64,000 bases of DNA, from the NCBI GenBank assembly GCA_036419695.1, contig CP143946.1, positions 186,001-250,000 on the forward strand, in the 5' to 3' direction. How positions within the stretch are numbered: position 1 is the first letter of the stretch; each line of letters starts with the position of its first letter. A program made the translations under genes and the position numbers. Below are positions 8,006 to 17,562 of the stretch, in pieces. The DNA comes from [Clostridium] symbiosum. GTDB lineage: Bacteria > Bacillota > Clostridia > Lachnospirales > Lachnospiraceae. The notes beneath the pieces were generated by a model. The model was given only the letters and a program-made list of their open reading frames with translations. It was not told the DNA's origin and searched no databases.

Positions 8006-9286
8006 ATGATCATAATGAAATCTCTGACCAGGGAAAAGAAATTTTTTTTACTGGCTCTGATTCCAGCTTACTTCATTGTTGCAGGACTTTTACTTCAGCC
8101 GCTGGATGGAATTCTGGAAGGTGTATATACGATGATACGCGAACCGGATTTCCTGATTACGGACTATATCGCGGTGGGCGGCATCGGGGCGGCGTTTATC
8201 AATGCGGGCGCCCTCACATTAATCAGTATTGGATTTATCTACTATCTTGACATGGAGATGGATGGGCACACCATCACATCCAGTTGTCTGATGTTCGGTT
8301 TTTCTCTGTTCGGTAAAAATTTGATGAATATCTGGACGATTCTTCTGGGAGTCCTTCTCTACGCCAAATATCATCGGGTCTCGCTTTCCAAATACATATA
8401 TGTGGGAATCTATGGGACCAGTTTGTCACCGATTATCACGCAGATTATGCATATTGTGGATATGCCGGTTCTCGGCCGCCTCTGCCTGACAGTGGCTGTC
8501 GGAATTTCTATCGGCTTTGTACTGCCGCCTTTATCTACCCATGTTCATTATGCCCATAAGGGGTACTCACTTTATAATGTCGGCTTTGCCGCAGGCATCA
8601 TTGCAACGGTGATTGTATCGGCCCTGAAGTCATTCGGTATTGAGACAAAGGAACGCCTCATCTGGTCGACGGGCAACAACCGCCTTTTTCTGGTTCTCTT
8701 AGGAGTCCTGTTCGGAGGAATGATACTGGGCGCTCTCCTGGTGGGAGGGGAAAAGGTGATACAGTCATACTGCAGGATTCTGAAAACCTCGGGGATATCG
8801 GGAACCGATTACCTGGCCGATGAGGGCGGGGCCGCGGTCGCCCTGAACATGGGAATCAACGGAATTTTCGCCACTCTGTTTGTGCTGGCGGTGGGAAGCG
8901 ATCTGAACGGACCCACCATAGGCGGTATTTTTACGATTGTCGGTTTCAGCGCGACGGGAAAACATCTGAGAAACATTTTTCCGATTATGGTGGGCGTCTG
9001 TCTGGCCAGCCTGACCCACGCATGGAGCATCAACGCTCCGTCCGCGATGCTGGCGCTGCTCTTTTCCACGACGCTTGCCCCGGTGGCAGGCGAATTCGGA
9101 GTCATTGCCGGTCTTCTGGCCGGATTCCTCCACGCATCGGTGGCGATGAACGTCGGCATCGTGTACGGCGGAATGAACCTTTATAACAATGGGTTTGCCG
9201 GTGGTATCGTGGCAATCTTCATGGTACCCGTTATCCACTCGATTATGGACAGAAGGGCCAGGGCGGGTAGCGACATTTCCCTGTAA
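8006..9286 (+). CDS. DUF1576 family multi-pass membrane protein
   Basis: A 426-residue, highly hydrophobic protein with roughly ten to twelve predicted membrane segments. It is recognisable as the DUF1576 family from its glycine-rich segments, such as GGAAVALNMGINGIFATL and GGMNLYNNGFAGGIVAIF, and a duplicated NxGF/NNGFAGG motif in the two halves. The repeat suggests an inverted or tandem two-fold fold, as in transporters. No substrate is known for the family. GAAAGG ten bases upstream supports this ATG; Met4 is an alternative start. It stands alone, closed by terminators on both sides. Confidence 0.8.
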   Translation: MIIMKSLTREKKFFLLALIPAYFIVAGLLLQPLDGILEGVYTMIREPDFLITDYIAVGGIGAAFINAGALTLISIGFIYYLDMEMDGHTITSSCLMFGFSLFGKNLMNIWTILLGVLLYAKYHRVSLSKYIYVGIYGTSLSPIITQIMHIVDMPVLGRLCLTVAVGISIGFVLPPLSTHVHYAHKGYSLYNVGFAAGIIATVIVSALKSFGIETKERLIWSTGNNRLFLVLLGVLFGGMILGALLVGGEKVIQSYCRILKTSGISGTDYLADEGGAAVALNMGINGIFATLFVLAVGSDLNGPTIGGIFTIVGFSATGKHLRNIFPIMVGVCLASLTHAWSINAPSAMLALLFSTTLAPVAGEFGVIAGLLAGFLHASVAMNVGIVYGGMNLYNNGFAGGIVAIFMVPVIHSIMDRRARAGSDISL

Positions 9287-9360
9287 CCGGGCCTTGCGCA
9301 TAGACAGGATTAATGGCGGAAAGCGCGATTTGCACGCTTTTCACCGTCAGTTCAAAACAG

Positions 9361-9403
9361 AAAAGGAGATATGGAACCGTCATGGCGTTCCATATCTCCT
9401 TTT
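9361..9403 (+). terminator. Bidirectional terminator between convergent genes
   Basis: A perfect 17-bp stem, AAAAGGAGATATGGAAC with its complement, and a 9-nt loop. A smaller AAAGCG/CGCTTT hairpin sits at 9320-9340. A and T runs flank the stem, so it can serve the DUF1576 gene and the facing secreted-protein gene. Confidence 0.85.
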
Positions 9404-9451
9404 CTGCTGCGAAAGACAGTCTGCATTTACAGATAAATAACGGCAGGCGGG

Positions 9452-9979
9452 TTAGAAATTAAACCCTGTGACGGAAAGAGAACCGTCCATCCTGTTGATG
9501 ATGACGTTGTTTTTATTTCCCATCACAATCCCGTTTCCATAGAGCTGCTGTTCCGACGGATCTGCGATTCCGATTTCATGCACCAGATTTCTTGTAAAAA
9601 CCGAATCCCTGCCCAGAGCGATAAAATCTTCACGGGAGGGGACGGTACATGAACGTCCGTCCTCCATGGTGATTTGAATCGGAAAATCACAGAGATCGGC
9701 CAGAGCCGCCAAATCGTGTTCCGAAACGGAATTTTGCACCTTAGTGGCGAACGCGGTAATCTCGGCGGCCGGGGAGCTTTTGAGTTCCTCCGCCTCCATG
9801 GATTCCATGAATGCCTGAAGGTCTAAAGAGACCTGGATTTCTTTTCCATCTGTGTTTGTATATGATTCTGTACCGGCGGGCCCTGCAGCCAGAGTGGTGG
9901 TTCTGTATCCCGAAACGGTTGCGGCCAGTACTGCGGCTGCGGCAATGCCGGCTGCGATGATTTTTCTTTTCATTTCCAT
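9452..9979 (-). CDS. Secreted protein of unknown function, possibly NTF2-like
   Basis: 175 residues with a clear Sec signal: MKRKIIAAGIAAAAVLAATVSG, with likely cleavage near Ala-Gly at residues 31-33 (TLAAGPAG). The exported part has an acidic, Ala-rich stretch, then ITAFATKVQNSVSEHDLAALADLCDFPIQITM followed by a C-terminal strand-rich segment that contains NGIVMGNKNN. The pattern 'helix, ALADLCDFPI, then strands' resembles NTF2-like or SnoaL-type domains, but I cannot name a family. GAGG precedes the start (Met1 or Met3). Confidence 0.7.
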   Translation of the reverse strand: MEMKRKIIAAGIAAAAVLAATVSGYRTTTLAAGPAGTESYTNTDGKEIQVSLDLQAFMESMEAEELKSSPAAEITAFATKVQNSVSEHDLAALADLCDFPIQITMEDGRSCTVPSREDFIALGRDSVFTRNLVHEIGIADPSEQQLYGNGIVMGNKNNVIINRMDGSLSVTGFNF

Positions 9980-10164
9980 AATACCTCACTTGTATATCTT
10001 TCCAAGGGTGAAGTATAGCACTGAACACCGGCCGGCACAAGAGCCAGGAGAATTTATGGCACTTCGCCGAAAAGACGGTGAGATCCTGTGCGTGAAGTCT
10101 GAAATATAGCTAAAATGAAAAGGAGGGGAGCGGTAAAAGAATTTACTGCAAATTCCGGCAGAAG

Positions 10165-10208
10165 TGATATAATAACAATAGGTAAAAACCTTTACTTTTC
10201 AGTAAAGG
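10165..10208 (+). promoter_or_regulatory. Extended -10 promoter and dyad before the GGDEF/EAL gene
   Basis: TGATATAAT is a perfect extended -10 element. Just downstream, CCTTTAC and GTAAAGG form a 7-bp dyad with a 6-nt spacer at 10189-10208. It could be an operator or a leader hairpin. Confidence 0.4.
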
Positions 10209-10244
10209 AAGCTGTGAGATGCATCTTAAGTGGGGAGTATTGGT

Positions 10245-13181
10245 ATGATAAATTCTATAAAGCGCTTCAGGCTGTTTATACTGTCACTTGTGCTGGTTCT
10301 GGCATTTCCGCTGGCGGCGCCTGCCGGTTCTGATACTTCCGACGGGGAGCAGAAGACGATGAAGGTCGGATATATCAATTATGAGGGATTTATTAAACCC
10401 GAGGGCGGCGGTTATTTCAGCGGCTATGGGGTGGCTTTCCTGAGTAAAATATCGCAGTACACCGGATGGAACTATGAGTACGATTATTATACGTGGGAAG
10501 ACTGCCTGGATGCGCTGCAGAAAGGCGAGATAGACCTGGTCTGCTGTGCCCAGAAGAATCCCGAGAGAGCGGAACTGTTTGAGTTTGCGGGATATCCGAT
10601 AGGACGGGAGAGCACGTTTGTCTATACGAGAAAAGGCAGCGATGATATCTATTATCAGGATTACGATGCAATGGACGGTACGAAAGCCGCCGTGCTGAAG
10701 GGCTCCTATCAGAGCGAAGAGTTTGCCTCCTTTGCCCGGAAGAAGGGATTTTCCTATCAGGAACTGGACTGCAGTACGGTCGATGAGATAACGGACGCAG
10801 TTAAAAGCGGTGCCGCGGATCTGGCGGTTCTGGGCAGCCTGTCGAGGCAGACGGATCTGAGGATAGTGGAGAAACTGGACACGGCGCCTTTTTACATTAT
10901 TACGACAAAGGGAAATACCGCCGTACTGAATGTCCTGAATGACGCCCTCCGCAATATTTATTCAACATCACCTTACATAGTGGAAGAACTGTATTATGAA
11001 TACTATGGCCATAACAGCACCTCGGAGGAACCTCTGTTAACGAGGGATGAGATGGAATACGTAAAAGAGGGGCAAACCCTTACGGTGGCCTGCATTGACG
11101 GCTTTTATCCGCTCTCCTACACCGATCGTGAGACCGGGGAGGCATCCGGAATCCTGCCGGATATTGCAAGAAAGATTGGGGAGATAAGCGGACTCAGGCT
11201 TGAGATGGTCCCGGAGCCGGCCGGCAGCCGCCCGGAAATCCTGATGGAGGGACATCATGTCAATATTGTGAACGGAATTCTGTTCAGCCAGGAGAGGATA
11301 CAGAAAGCGGGCGGGCAGCTTACGGAGAATTTAACCTCACAGCCGGCCCTGGCGGTTGTGAATTCTGGAGTCAATATTTACGAGCTTGACAAGGCGGTGC
11401 TGGCGCTTCCATACTCTTATGAGTCCGGCCACAGCCTCATCCCGGAGGAGTTCAGCGGTTTTGACATAATCTTTAAAGAAAATATTGAGGACTGTTTTGC
11501 CGCGGTTAAGGATCGGGAGGCCGACATTACGATTCAGAATACCCATGTGGCGAATTACTTCCTCCAGAAAAGGGAATATGCGGGGCTGAAGGTGGCGGCA
11601 ATGGAGTCTCTGGAAGAGAAAACGTGTATGATGATCTCCGATGATTCAGACCGCAGGCTGATCAGTATTCTGAATAAATCCATCAGCTGCCTGGACGATA
11701 ATACGATCAACCAGATTATTATGGCGCACACGGTGGCTCACCCGTATCACGAGACACTGACCGACACAATCTACTACTACAGAGTCAGAATTATTATGAT
11801 TTCCCTTCTTGTTGTGGCCGTTATTGTCCTGCTGGCCCTTATGTACAGCAAACATATGAATATCAGAATGGAACTGAAGGAGAAAGAGACATACCAGATT
11901 ATAGCCGAGACGGATGAATTGACGGGAATGTACAACCGCAAGGCATTTTACGAAAAGGCAGTCCGATATATGGAGGCCGCCCCTGAGCGGAATCATCAGA
12001 TCCTTTTCTTTAATGTGGAGAGCTTCAAGGTGATCAACGACCTGTTCGGCGTAGAGACTGGAGACAAGCTTCTCGTTTTCCTGGCGGGCATTATTAAGGA
12101 ATGGACGGCCCGTCTTGGAGGCGTCTGCTCACGGTTTGAGGCGGATCACTTTGTCGTATGCATTGAAGGGGACGAAGAATCTGCGGAAGAGATCACGGAG
12201 AGAATTAGAAAGGAGATAGAGGCGTACCCCATCGACATGGTTGTCGATGTTTCCTGCGGAGTTTATCATGTGCACAGTGTGGACAAGAGCATTAATATTA
12301 TGTGCGACAGGGCTCATCTGGCGGTGAACAGCGTAAAGGGAAATTATGCACGCCACGTTGCCGTCTATGACGATTCCCACAGGGAGACGCTGATCCATAC
12401 ACAGCTTATCGTGAGCGAGATGAACACGGCCTTGGCGGAAAAGCAGTTTAAGGTCTACCTGCAGCCAAAATACAATATGAACACGGAAAAAATTATCGGA
12501 GCCGAGGCGCTGGTCCGCTGGGCGCATCCGGAGAGGGGAATCATACCTCCCTCGGATTTTATTCCTGTATTTGAACACAATGGTTTTATCGGACAGCTCG
12601 ACACTTACATGTTTGAGGAGACATGCAAACTATTAAGAAAATGGCTGGATGAAGGGAGAGAGGCGGTGCCTGTATCGGTCAATCTCTCCAGAGTTGGTTT
12701 TTATAATCCAAAGCTGAGTGATAATCTGTACCGGATTGTTGAAAAGTATCAGGTACCGCTTAATTTAATCGAACTGGAGGTAACGGAATCGGCGTATGTC
12801 ACCGACTCCAGGACGGTCCATGAACATATTCAGCGGCTCAGGGAACGGGGATTCAAGATTCTGATGGATGATTTCGGAAGCGGCTATTCATCACTTAATA
12901 TGCTGAAAGAGGCGCCCGTTGATCAGATCAAACTGGACATGAAATTTTTAAGCGCGTCCGATCCGTACGGACGTGCCGAGACAATCCTCCACATGGTGAT
13001 TGCCATGGGAAAAGCGCTCTCCATACCGGTGCTTGCGGAGGGCGTTGAGACAAAGAGCCAGGTTGAAATGCTCAAAAGTTACTCCTGCTGTCTGGCTCAG
13101 GGATATTACTATGCAAGGCCTTTGACGGTAGAAAAATTCGAAGAACTTTTAAGAACCCAGGAGGAACAGCCGGGGACTTAA
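10245..13181 (+). CDS. Membrane sensor with two solute-binding domains, degenerate GGDEF and intact EAL (c-di-GMP phosphodiesterase)
   Basis: 978 residues. A signal peptide (to about 30) leads into two tandem SBP_bac_3-type extracellular domains (about 40-255 and 265-500), a single membrane helix (IIMISLLVVAVIVLLALMY), then GGDEF (about 560-720) and EAL (about 730-975). The GGDEF signature is replaced by RFEADHF, so cyclase activity is unlikely. EAL residues are all present: GAEALVRW, NLS, ELEVTES, MDDFGSG, KLD, EGVET and QGYYYARP. It should hydrolyse c-di-GMP in response to an external small ligand such as an amino acid. ATG at 10245 is chosen over an in-frame GTG 15 bases earlier because GGGGAG lies seven bases upstream. 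Confidence 0.88.
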   Translation: MINSIKRFRLFILSLVLVLAFPLAAPAGSDTSDGEQKTMKVGYINYEGFIKPEGGGYFSGYGVAFLSKISQYTGWNYEYDYYTWEDCLDALQKGEIDLVCCAQKNPERAELFEFAGYPIGRESTFVYTRKGSDDIYYQDYDAMDGTKAAVLKGSYQSEEFASFARKKGFSYQELDCSTVDEITDAVKSGAADLAVLGSLSRQTDLRIVEKLDTAPFYIITTKGNTAVLNVLNDALRNIYSTSPYIVEELYYEYYGHNSTSEEPLLTRDEMEYVKEGQTLTVACIDGFYPLSYTDRETGEASGILPDIARKIGEISGLRLEMVPEPAGSRPEILMEGHHVNIVNGILFSQERIQKAGGQLTENLTSQPALAVVNSGVNIYELDKAVLALPYSYESGHSLIPEEFSGFDIIFKENIEDCFAAVKDREADITIQNTHVANYFLQKREYAGLKVAAMESLEEKTCMMISDDSDRRLISILNKSISCLDDNTINQIIMAHTVAHPYHETLTDTIYYYRVRIIMISLLVVAVIVLLALMYSKHMNIRMELKEKETYQIIAETDELTGMYNRKAFYEKAVRYMEAAPERNHQILFFNVESFKVINDLFGVETGDKLLVFLAGIIKEWTARLGGVCSRFEADHFVVCIEGDEESAEEITERIRKEIEAYPIDMVVDVSCGVYHVHSVDKSINIMCDRAHLAVNSVKGNYARHVAVYDDSHRETLIHTQLIVSEMNTALAEKQFKVYLQPKYNMNTEKIIGAEALVRWAHPERGIIPPSDFIPVFEHNGFIGQLDTYMFEETCKLLRKWLDEGREAVPVSVNLSRVGFYNPKLSDNLYRIVEKYQVPLNLIELEVTESAYVTDSRTVHEHIQRLRERGFKILMDDFGSGYSSLNMLKEAPVDQIKLDMKFLSASDPYGRAETILHMVIAMGKALSIPVLAEGVETKSQVEMLKSYSCCLAQGYYYARPLTVEKFEELLRTQEEQPGT

Positions 13182-13288
13182 GCTGCGGTCCGGCCATGCT
13201 GCAAAAGGGCGGCAAGGCCGGACTAATACGTTCTTAACATTATCTGAACGCGATTTTATTGGTATTTTATTGCTAAAATGTTGTAAAC

Positions 13289-13324
13289 TATAATAAAACC
13301 GCGTGAGAGGGAGTTGATACTATT
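13289..13324 (+). promoter_or_regulatory. -10 box and ribosome binding site that set an ATT start
   Basis: TATAAT at 13289-13294 is followed by GAGAGGGAG at 13305-13313. The in-frame stop at 13304-13306 limits how far upstream the antiporter frame can begin. The only start placed correctly (eight bases after GGGAG) is ATT at 13322; no ATG, GTG or TTG lies in frame before 13430. Confidence 0.55.
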
Positions 13325-14950
13325 ACACTTACATTAGCACTGTTCATTACATCTGTCGTAATCTTTATCTGTATTCTCAGCAGCAAAATCTCAGGCCGGA
13401 TCGGAGTCCCCACACTGTTTGTCTTTATTGTGCTTGGGATGTTGTTCGGCTCGGATGGAGTCTTTAAGATACCATTTGACAATTACGAATTTGCAGAACA
13501 GATTTGCTCGGTCGCCCTTATTTTTATCATGTTTTACGGCGGCTTCGGCACCAGATGGAGCGAGGCAAGGCCGGTGGCGTTTAAGTCCATACTGCTGTCG
13601 TCAATCGGAGTCGTACTGACGGCTGTGCTGACGGGACTTTTCTGTTACTTTGTCCTGCATGTGGATTTTCTGGAGGGAATGCTGATTGGTTCCGTTCTCG
13701 GTTCCACCGATGCAGCCTCCGTATTCTCCATCCTGAGATCCAGAAAACTCAATCTGAAATACGGTTCCGCCTCCATGCTGGAGCTGGAAAGCGGAAGCAA
13801 TGACCCGTTTTCCTATATGATGACAATCATCATCCTTTCCGCCATGTCGGGCTCGGCAAGCGGCATTGAGATTGTGGGAATGCTGGTGAGCCAGTTGCTC
13901 TTCGGCCTGTTGATCGGCGCGGCCGTGGCTTTCATTGCATCGCGTTTCCTGAACCGATATCAGTTTTACGGCGAGGGTTTTGACACGATATTCGTCTTTG
14001 CCGTCGCAATTATTTCCTATGCCCTCTCTTCCCTGTTAGGAGGAAACGGCTACCTGAGTACTTATCTGACCGGAATAATTCTGGGCAATCAGGCGCTTAA
14101 AAACCAGAAAACGCTGGTAAGCTTTTTCGACGCCTGTACCGGCCTCATGCAGATTCTGCTCTTTTTCCTTCTGGGACTTCTGGCGTTTCCTTCCCGGATG
14201 CCGGCCATTGTTTTACCGGCGGCGTTTATCGCGGTCTTTTTGACTTTTGTCGCGCGTCCCGCGGCGGTTGGACTTTTGCTGGCCCCGTTTAAAACACCGC
14301 TCAACCAGTATCTCGTTGTCTCCTGGGCAGGACTTCGTGGAGCGGCATCCATCGTGTTTGCCATTATGGTGATGGTGAGCGGCAGTAAGATCAGTATCGA
14401 CGTATTTCACATTGTGTTTTGTGTGGTTCTGTTCTCCATCATCTTTCAGGGCTCCCTGCTTCCGGCGCTGGCGAAAAAGTGCGGCATGATCGATGAGAAC
14501 GCCGATGTTATGAAAACATTTACCGACTATACGGAAAATACCCAGATCCAGTTTATCCAGCTTCCGATCGGGGCGGATCATCCGTGGGTGGATCAGAGGA
14601 TACGCGATATCAACCTCCACCCGGGAACGCTCATTGCCGTAATCAAGAGAGGGGAGCAGGTGGTGGTCCCCAAGGGCAACACGCAGATTCTCGCAGGTGA
14701 TACGGTCATTCTCGGCGCGGAAGGTTTTTCCGACAACCGTGAGATCCTTCTGAAGGAGATCCGGATCACTCCGGAACACCGCTGGTGCAATAAAAAGGTA
14801 TCCGAAGCTAAATTCTATAAAAATACGATCATTGTCATGATTAAGCGCGGGGATCAGGTCATTATTCCGGCAGGCAATACCGGGATACAGGATCAGGATC
14901 TTGTAGTGGTTTATTCACAGCGGCTTCCGGCGGAGGCGGTGATTGACTGA
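13322..14950 (+). CDS. CPA1-type K+(Na+)/H+ antiporter with C-terminal TrkA_C domains, apparent ATT start
   Basis: About 542 residues. The membrane domain has a dozen helices, with MIGSVLGSTDAASVFSIL and LELESGSNDPFSYM, the Asp-containing core typical of NhaP/CvrA antiporters. Two TrkA_C-like modules follow (IQFIQLPIGADHPW... and KKVSEAKFYKN...), each with a GDxV-type loop that in relatives binds nucleotides. It exchanges cytoplasmic K+ or Na+ for protons. Starting at the first GTG (13430) would remove the first helix (LALFITSVVIFICILSS), which family members have; the frame is open to ATT at 13322 with a good ribosome binding site. The 3' end overlaps the convergent MATE gene by 40 bases. 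Confidence 0.85.
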   Translation: MTLTLALFITSVVIFICILSSKISGRIGVPTLFVFIVLGMLFGSDGVFKIPFDNYEFAEQICSVALIFIMFYGGFGTRWSEARPVAFKSILLSSIGVVLTAVLTGLFCYFVLHVDFLEGMLIGSVLGSTDAASVFSILRSRKLNLKYGSASMLELESGSNDPFSYMMTIIILSAMSGSASGIEIVGMLVSQLLFGLLIGAAVAFIASRFLNRYQFYGEGFDTIFVFAVAIISYALSSLLGGNGYLSTYLTGIILGNQALKNQKTLVSFFDACTGLMQILLFFLLGLLAFPSRMPAIVLPAAFIAVFLTFVARPAAVGLLLAPFKTPLNQYLVVSWAGLRGAASIVFAIMVMVSGSKISIDVFHIVFCVVLFSIIFQGSLLPALAKKCGMIDENADVMKTFTDYTENTQIQFIQLPIGADHPWVDQRIRDINLHPGTLIAVIKRGEQVVVPKGNTQILAGDTVILGAEGFSDNREILLKEIRITPEHRWCNKKVSEAKFYKNTIIVMIKRGDQVIIPAGNTGIQDQDLVVVYSQRLPAEAVID

Positions 14951-16275
14951 CGCTTGCGGTAACGCGTCAGATAAAGCACGGTCTGGCACAGCACCAGAGC
15001 GGCCCAGCCGGTACCGGTGGCGGCGGCCACGGCGGCCAGCCCCAGTTTCCGGATGAAGAGCCGGGAGATTACGACCCGGATAGAGATGTGGAATACGACG
15101 CTGACGGCCGATACGCCCACCTTTCCGATACCGTTAAAAAAGCCCACATAGGCGGCGCCGATATAATTAAAGAGATAGAAGAGGGAGATGACTGCCATGT
15201 AGTTTACTCCCTCTTTTATTACGATCGGGTTATCCGTGCCGGAGATAAAGGAGACACTCATGCCGGCGGTTATGTACATGGCAAAGGACAGGGAGATTCC
15301 CATGGCGGCCAGCAGCAGAAATCCCTTATTAAATCCTTTTCTGACCCTGTCCCGGTTTCCTGCCCCCGTATTTTGGGCAATAAAGACTGAGAGGGCCTCC
15401 GTGCCGCTGTCTCCGAAGGAGTTGGCAAAACCTTCTGCCTTTGTCGTGGCTGTGTAGGCGGAAATCATTTCCGTACCCATGGAGTTGACCGTTCCCTGCA
15501 CCAGAAGCTTTCCCAGATACAGGCTGGCCTGCTGGAGCGCGGACACAAAGCAGTAGCGCAGGGTCCTGAAAAAGAGCCTGCGGCTGAAATGCATATCTTC
15601 CTTCCGAAAGAGCAGGGAGGGGTAACTTTTCACAAGATAAATAATTCCGAGAATGGCGGACAGGATCTGGGCCAGTATTGTCGCGGCCGCGGCTCCCGCT
15701 ATTCCCATACCGAAGTTTCTGATAAAGAGCAGATCCATGGCAAAGTTCAGTATGATGGCTGAGATTAGAATCAAAAGGGCGACTACCGTATTGCCGATGG
15801 AGCGCAGGATGGCCGAGCAGAGGTTGTAAAAAAAGGCGGGAACCAGACCGGCGAATATAATCTTAAGGTACACGGCCGCCTGCGCGGCCACTTCGGGGGG
15901 AGTCTTAAGAAAACGGAGGATGGAACCGACGCTGCAAAAAGCCAGGGCGCTGATACCCAGGACGCCGATGCTGCCCAGGGTAAATGCCATGAACACCTCA
16001 CTCCGGAACGCAGAATCATTTCTCTCTCCATAATACTGGGCCAGAATGATGGCAATGCCCGAACAGCAGCCGCTGATCACAAAGATAAAGAGATTCATAA
16101 TGGTACCTGACACCCCGATGGCGGCAAAGGCCTCTAATCCGGCGTATTTGCCGACTACAACGGCATCGATGGTATTATAAAGCTGCTGGAATATATTACC
16201 TATAATTAATGGACCCATCAGGAACAGGAGGGAGGAGCAGATGCCGCTGTGGAGTAAGTCTTTTTCTCTTTGCAT
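14911..16275 (-). CDS. MATE family efflux transporter
   Basis: 454 residues with twelve hydrophobic segments in two similar halves, the MATE layout. Family marks include GPLIIGNIFQQLYNTIDAVVVGKYAG near the N-terminus and GTEALSVFIAQNTGAG after the midpoint. MATE proteins expel cationic drugs or metabolites using Na+ or H+ gradients. It is transcribed away from a LysR gene, and the shared intergenic region holds five 15-bp repeats, so that regulator probably controls it. The ribosome binding site is weak (CAGGTAA). The C-terminus overlaps the antiporter gene on the other strand. Confidence 0.92.
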   Translation of the reverse strand: MQREKDLLHSGICSSLLFLMGPLIIGNIFQQLYNTIDAVVVGKYAGLEAFAAIGVSGTIMNLFIFVISGCCSGIAIILAQYYGERNDSAFRSEVFMAFTLGSIGVLGISALAFCSVGSILRFLKTPPEVAAQAAVYLKIIFAGLVPAFFYNLCSAILRSIGNTVVALLILISAIILNFAMDLLFIRNFGMGIAGAAAATILAQILSAILGIIYLVKSYPSLLFRKEDMHFSRRLFFRTLRYCFVSALQQASLYLGKLLVQGTVNSMGTEMISAYTATTKAEGFANSFGDSGTEALSVFIAQNTGAGNRDRVRKGFNKGFLLLAAMGISLSFAMYITAGMSVSFISGTDNPIVIKEGVNYMAVISLFYLFNYIGAAYVGFFNGIGKVGVSAVSVVFHISIRVVISRLFIRKLGLAAVAAATGTGWAALVLCQTVLYLTRYRKRQSITASAGSRCE

Positions 16276-16459
16276 TATTAGTTACCTGCTTTCTGCAATT
16301 AGGTTAAGATGTGATGCAAGGACACTACCGGCGGGGCAGAAAAGGGAAGGGGGCAGCCCCGGCCGGTATGATGATATTATAAGTTAGGCGGCCTGTATTG
16401 TAAAATTCTTAATTTTGTCTTATAATATAAACTATTGGTTATATTTTGAACGTGTTACA

Positions 16460-16534
16460 GGTGACTGTTATAGAAGCGGCTGTTACGGGAGCAGGCGTTA
16501 CAGGAGCGGCAGTCACAAGAGCGGCTGTTATAAG
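16460..16534 (+). repeat. Five imperfect 15-bp tandem repeats between MATE and LysR genes
   Basis: Units of the form RGYGGCTGTTAYRRG repeat five times with strict 15-base spacing (for example AGCGGCTGTTACGGG and AGCGGCTGTTATAAG). The region lies 39 to 113 bases before the LysR start and in the divergent promoter region of the MATE gene. It may be an array of regulator half-sites or a slippage-prone spacer. Confidence 0.75.
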
Positions 16535-16572
16535 GGCTGCTCCTGCGGCGGGCGGCCACGGAGGGGGAGAAT

Positions 16573-17481
16573 ATGACGGAACTGGAGATTAGGGCATTTC
16601 TTACGGCACTGCAGTCGGGCAGTATCACATCGGCTGCGGGAAAACTTTATGTGACCCAGCCGGCTCTCAGCAAGCGGATCCAGGCGCTGGAGAATGAGCT
16701 GGGGTACAGGCTTATCAAAAGGGGAAAGGGACAGAGGACGATTGAGCTGACTGACAAGGGAGAGGCATTCGTACCGGTCGCGGAGCGGTATCTGGAACTG
16801 TGGAAGGAGGCTAGGGAGATTGACCGGATGGATCAGGCAGGAACACTGAGGGTTTCGGCTGTTAACAGTATCAGTACGTACCTGTTCCCCACCGTCTGCT
16901 CCTGTTTTATGGAAGAAAATCCGGAATATCTGCTGAACTTTTCCAATTATCACTCCCTGGAGGCGTATGGGCATGTGGCGGAAGGGCAGATTGATCTGGC
17001 CCTGATTTCAGATGACATGGAGGTAAAGGGAGTGGAGACGGTTCCTCTGTTTGAGGAGGACATGCTGCTGGCCCTGGGGCCGGGGACGCGATATGCGGAG
17101 GCGGCATATCCCTCGCAGCTCAATGTATCCGATGAAATACGGCTGCCCTGGAGCCCGGAATACGATTTGTGGCATGATTTCCGGTTTAAGTCTTCTGCGT
17201 GTGCCAGGATGGTACTTGACCAGATGTCGCTTATGGAGTATTTTCTTGGATTCAGGGATGTCTGGGCCATTGTGCCGGCTACGGCCGCGCTGAAATTGAG
17301 AGAAAAACTGGGGATTGAAATCCGGCCCCTGGAAGAAGGTCCTCCAGCCCAGATTATTTATTATCTGAAAAGAAAAACGGACCGGAACGGGGCCGCGGAA
17401 AAGTTTCTGGCGGTGACGGAGCGGGAGCTGGAACGGATTGAGAAGGCGAGCCGCCATATCAGGCGGATAACGGTGAGTTAA
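16573..17481 (+). CDS. LysR family transcriptional regulator
   Basis: 302 residues. The N-terminal winged helix-turn-helix (ITSAAGKLYVTQPALSKRIQALENELGYRLI) is followed by a periplasmic-binding-protein-like effector domain from about residue 90. GGAGGGGGAG precedes the ATG. Its divergent placement next to the MATE exporter suggests local control of export; the inducer is unknown. Confidence 0.9.
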   Translation: MTELEIRAFLTALQSGSITSAAGKLYVTQPALSKRIQALENELGYRLIKRGKGQRTIELTDKGEAFVPVAERYLELWKEAREIDRMDQAGTLRVSAVNSISTYLFPTVCSCFMEENPEYLLNFSNYHSLEAYGHVAEGQIDLALISDDMEVKGVETVPLFEEDMLLALGPGTRYAEAAYPSQLNVSDEIRLPWSPEYDLWHDFRFKSSACARMVLDQMSLMEYFLGFRDVWAIVPATAALKLREKLGIEIRPLEEGPPAQIIYYLKRKTDRNGAAEKFLAVTERELERIEKASRHIRRITVS

Positions 17482-17562
17482 TCTCTCTTTTTTGTGCAGG
17501 GAAAGAGAGGAAAAGAACAGGGAAAACGGATAGAATCTCTTTAAAGAGCAGGAGGAAAACAG

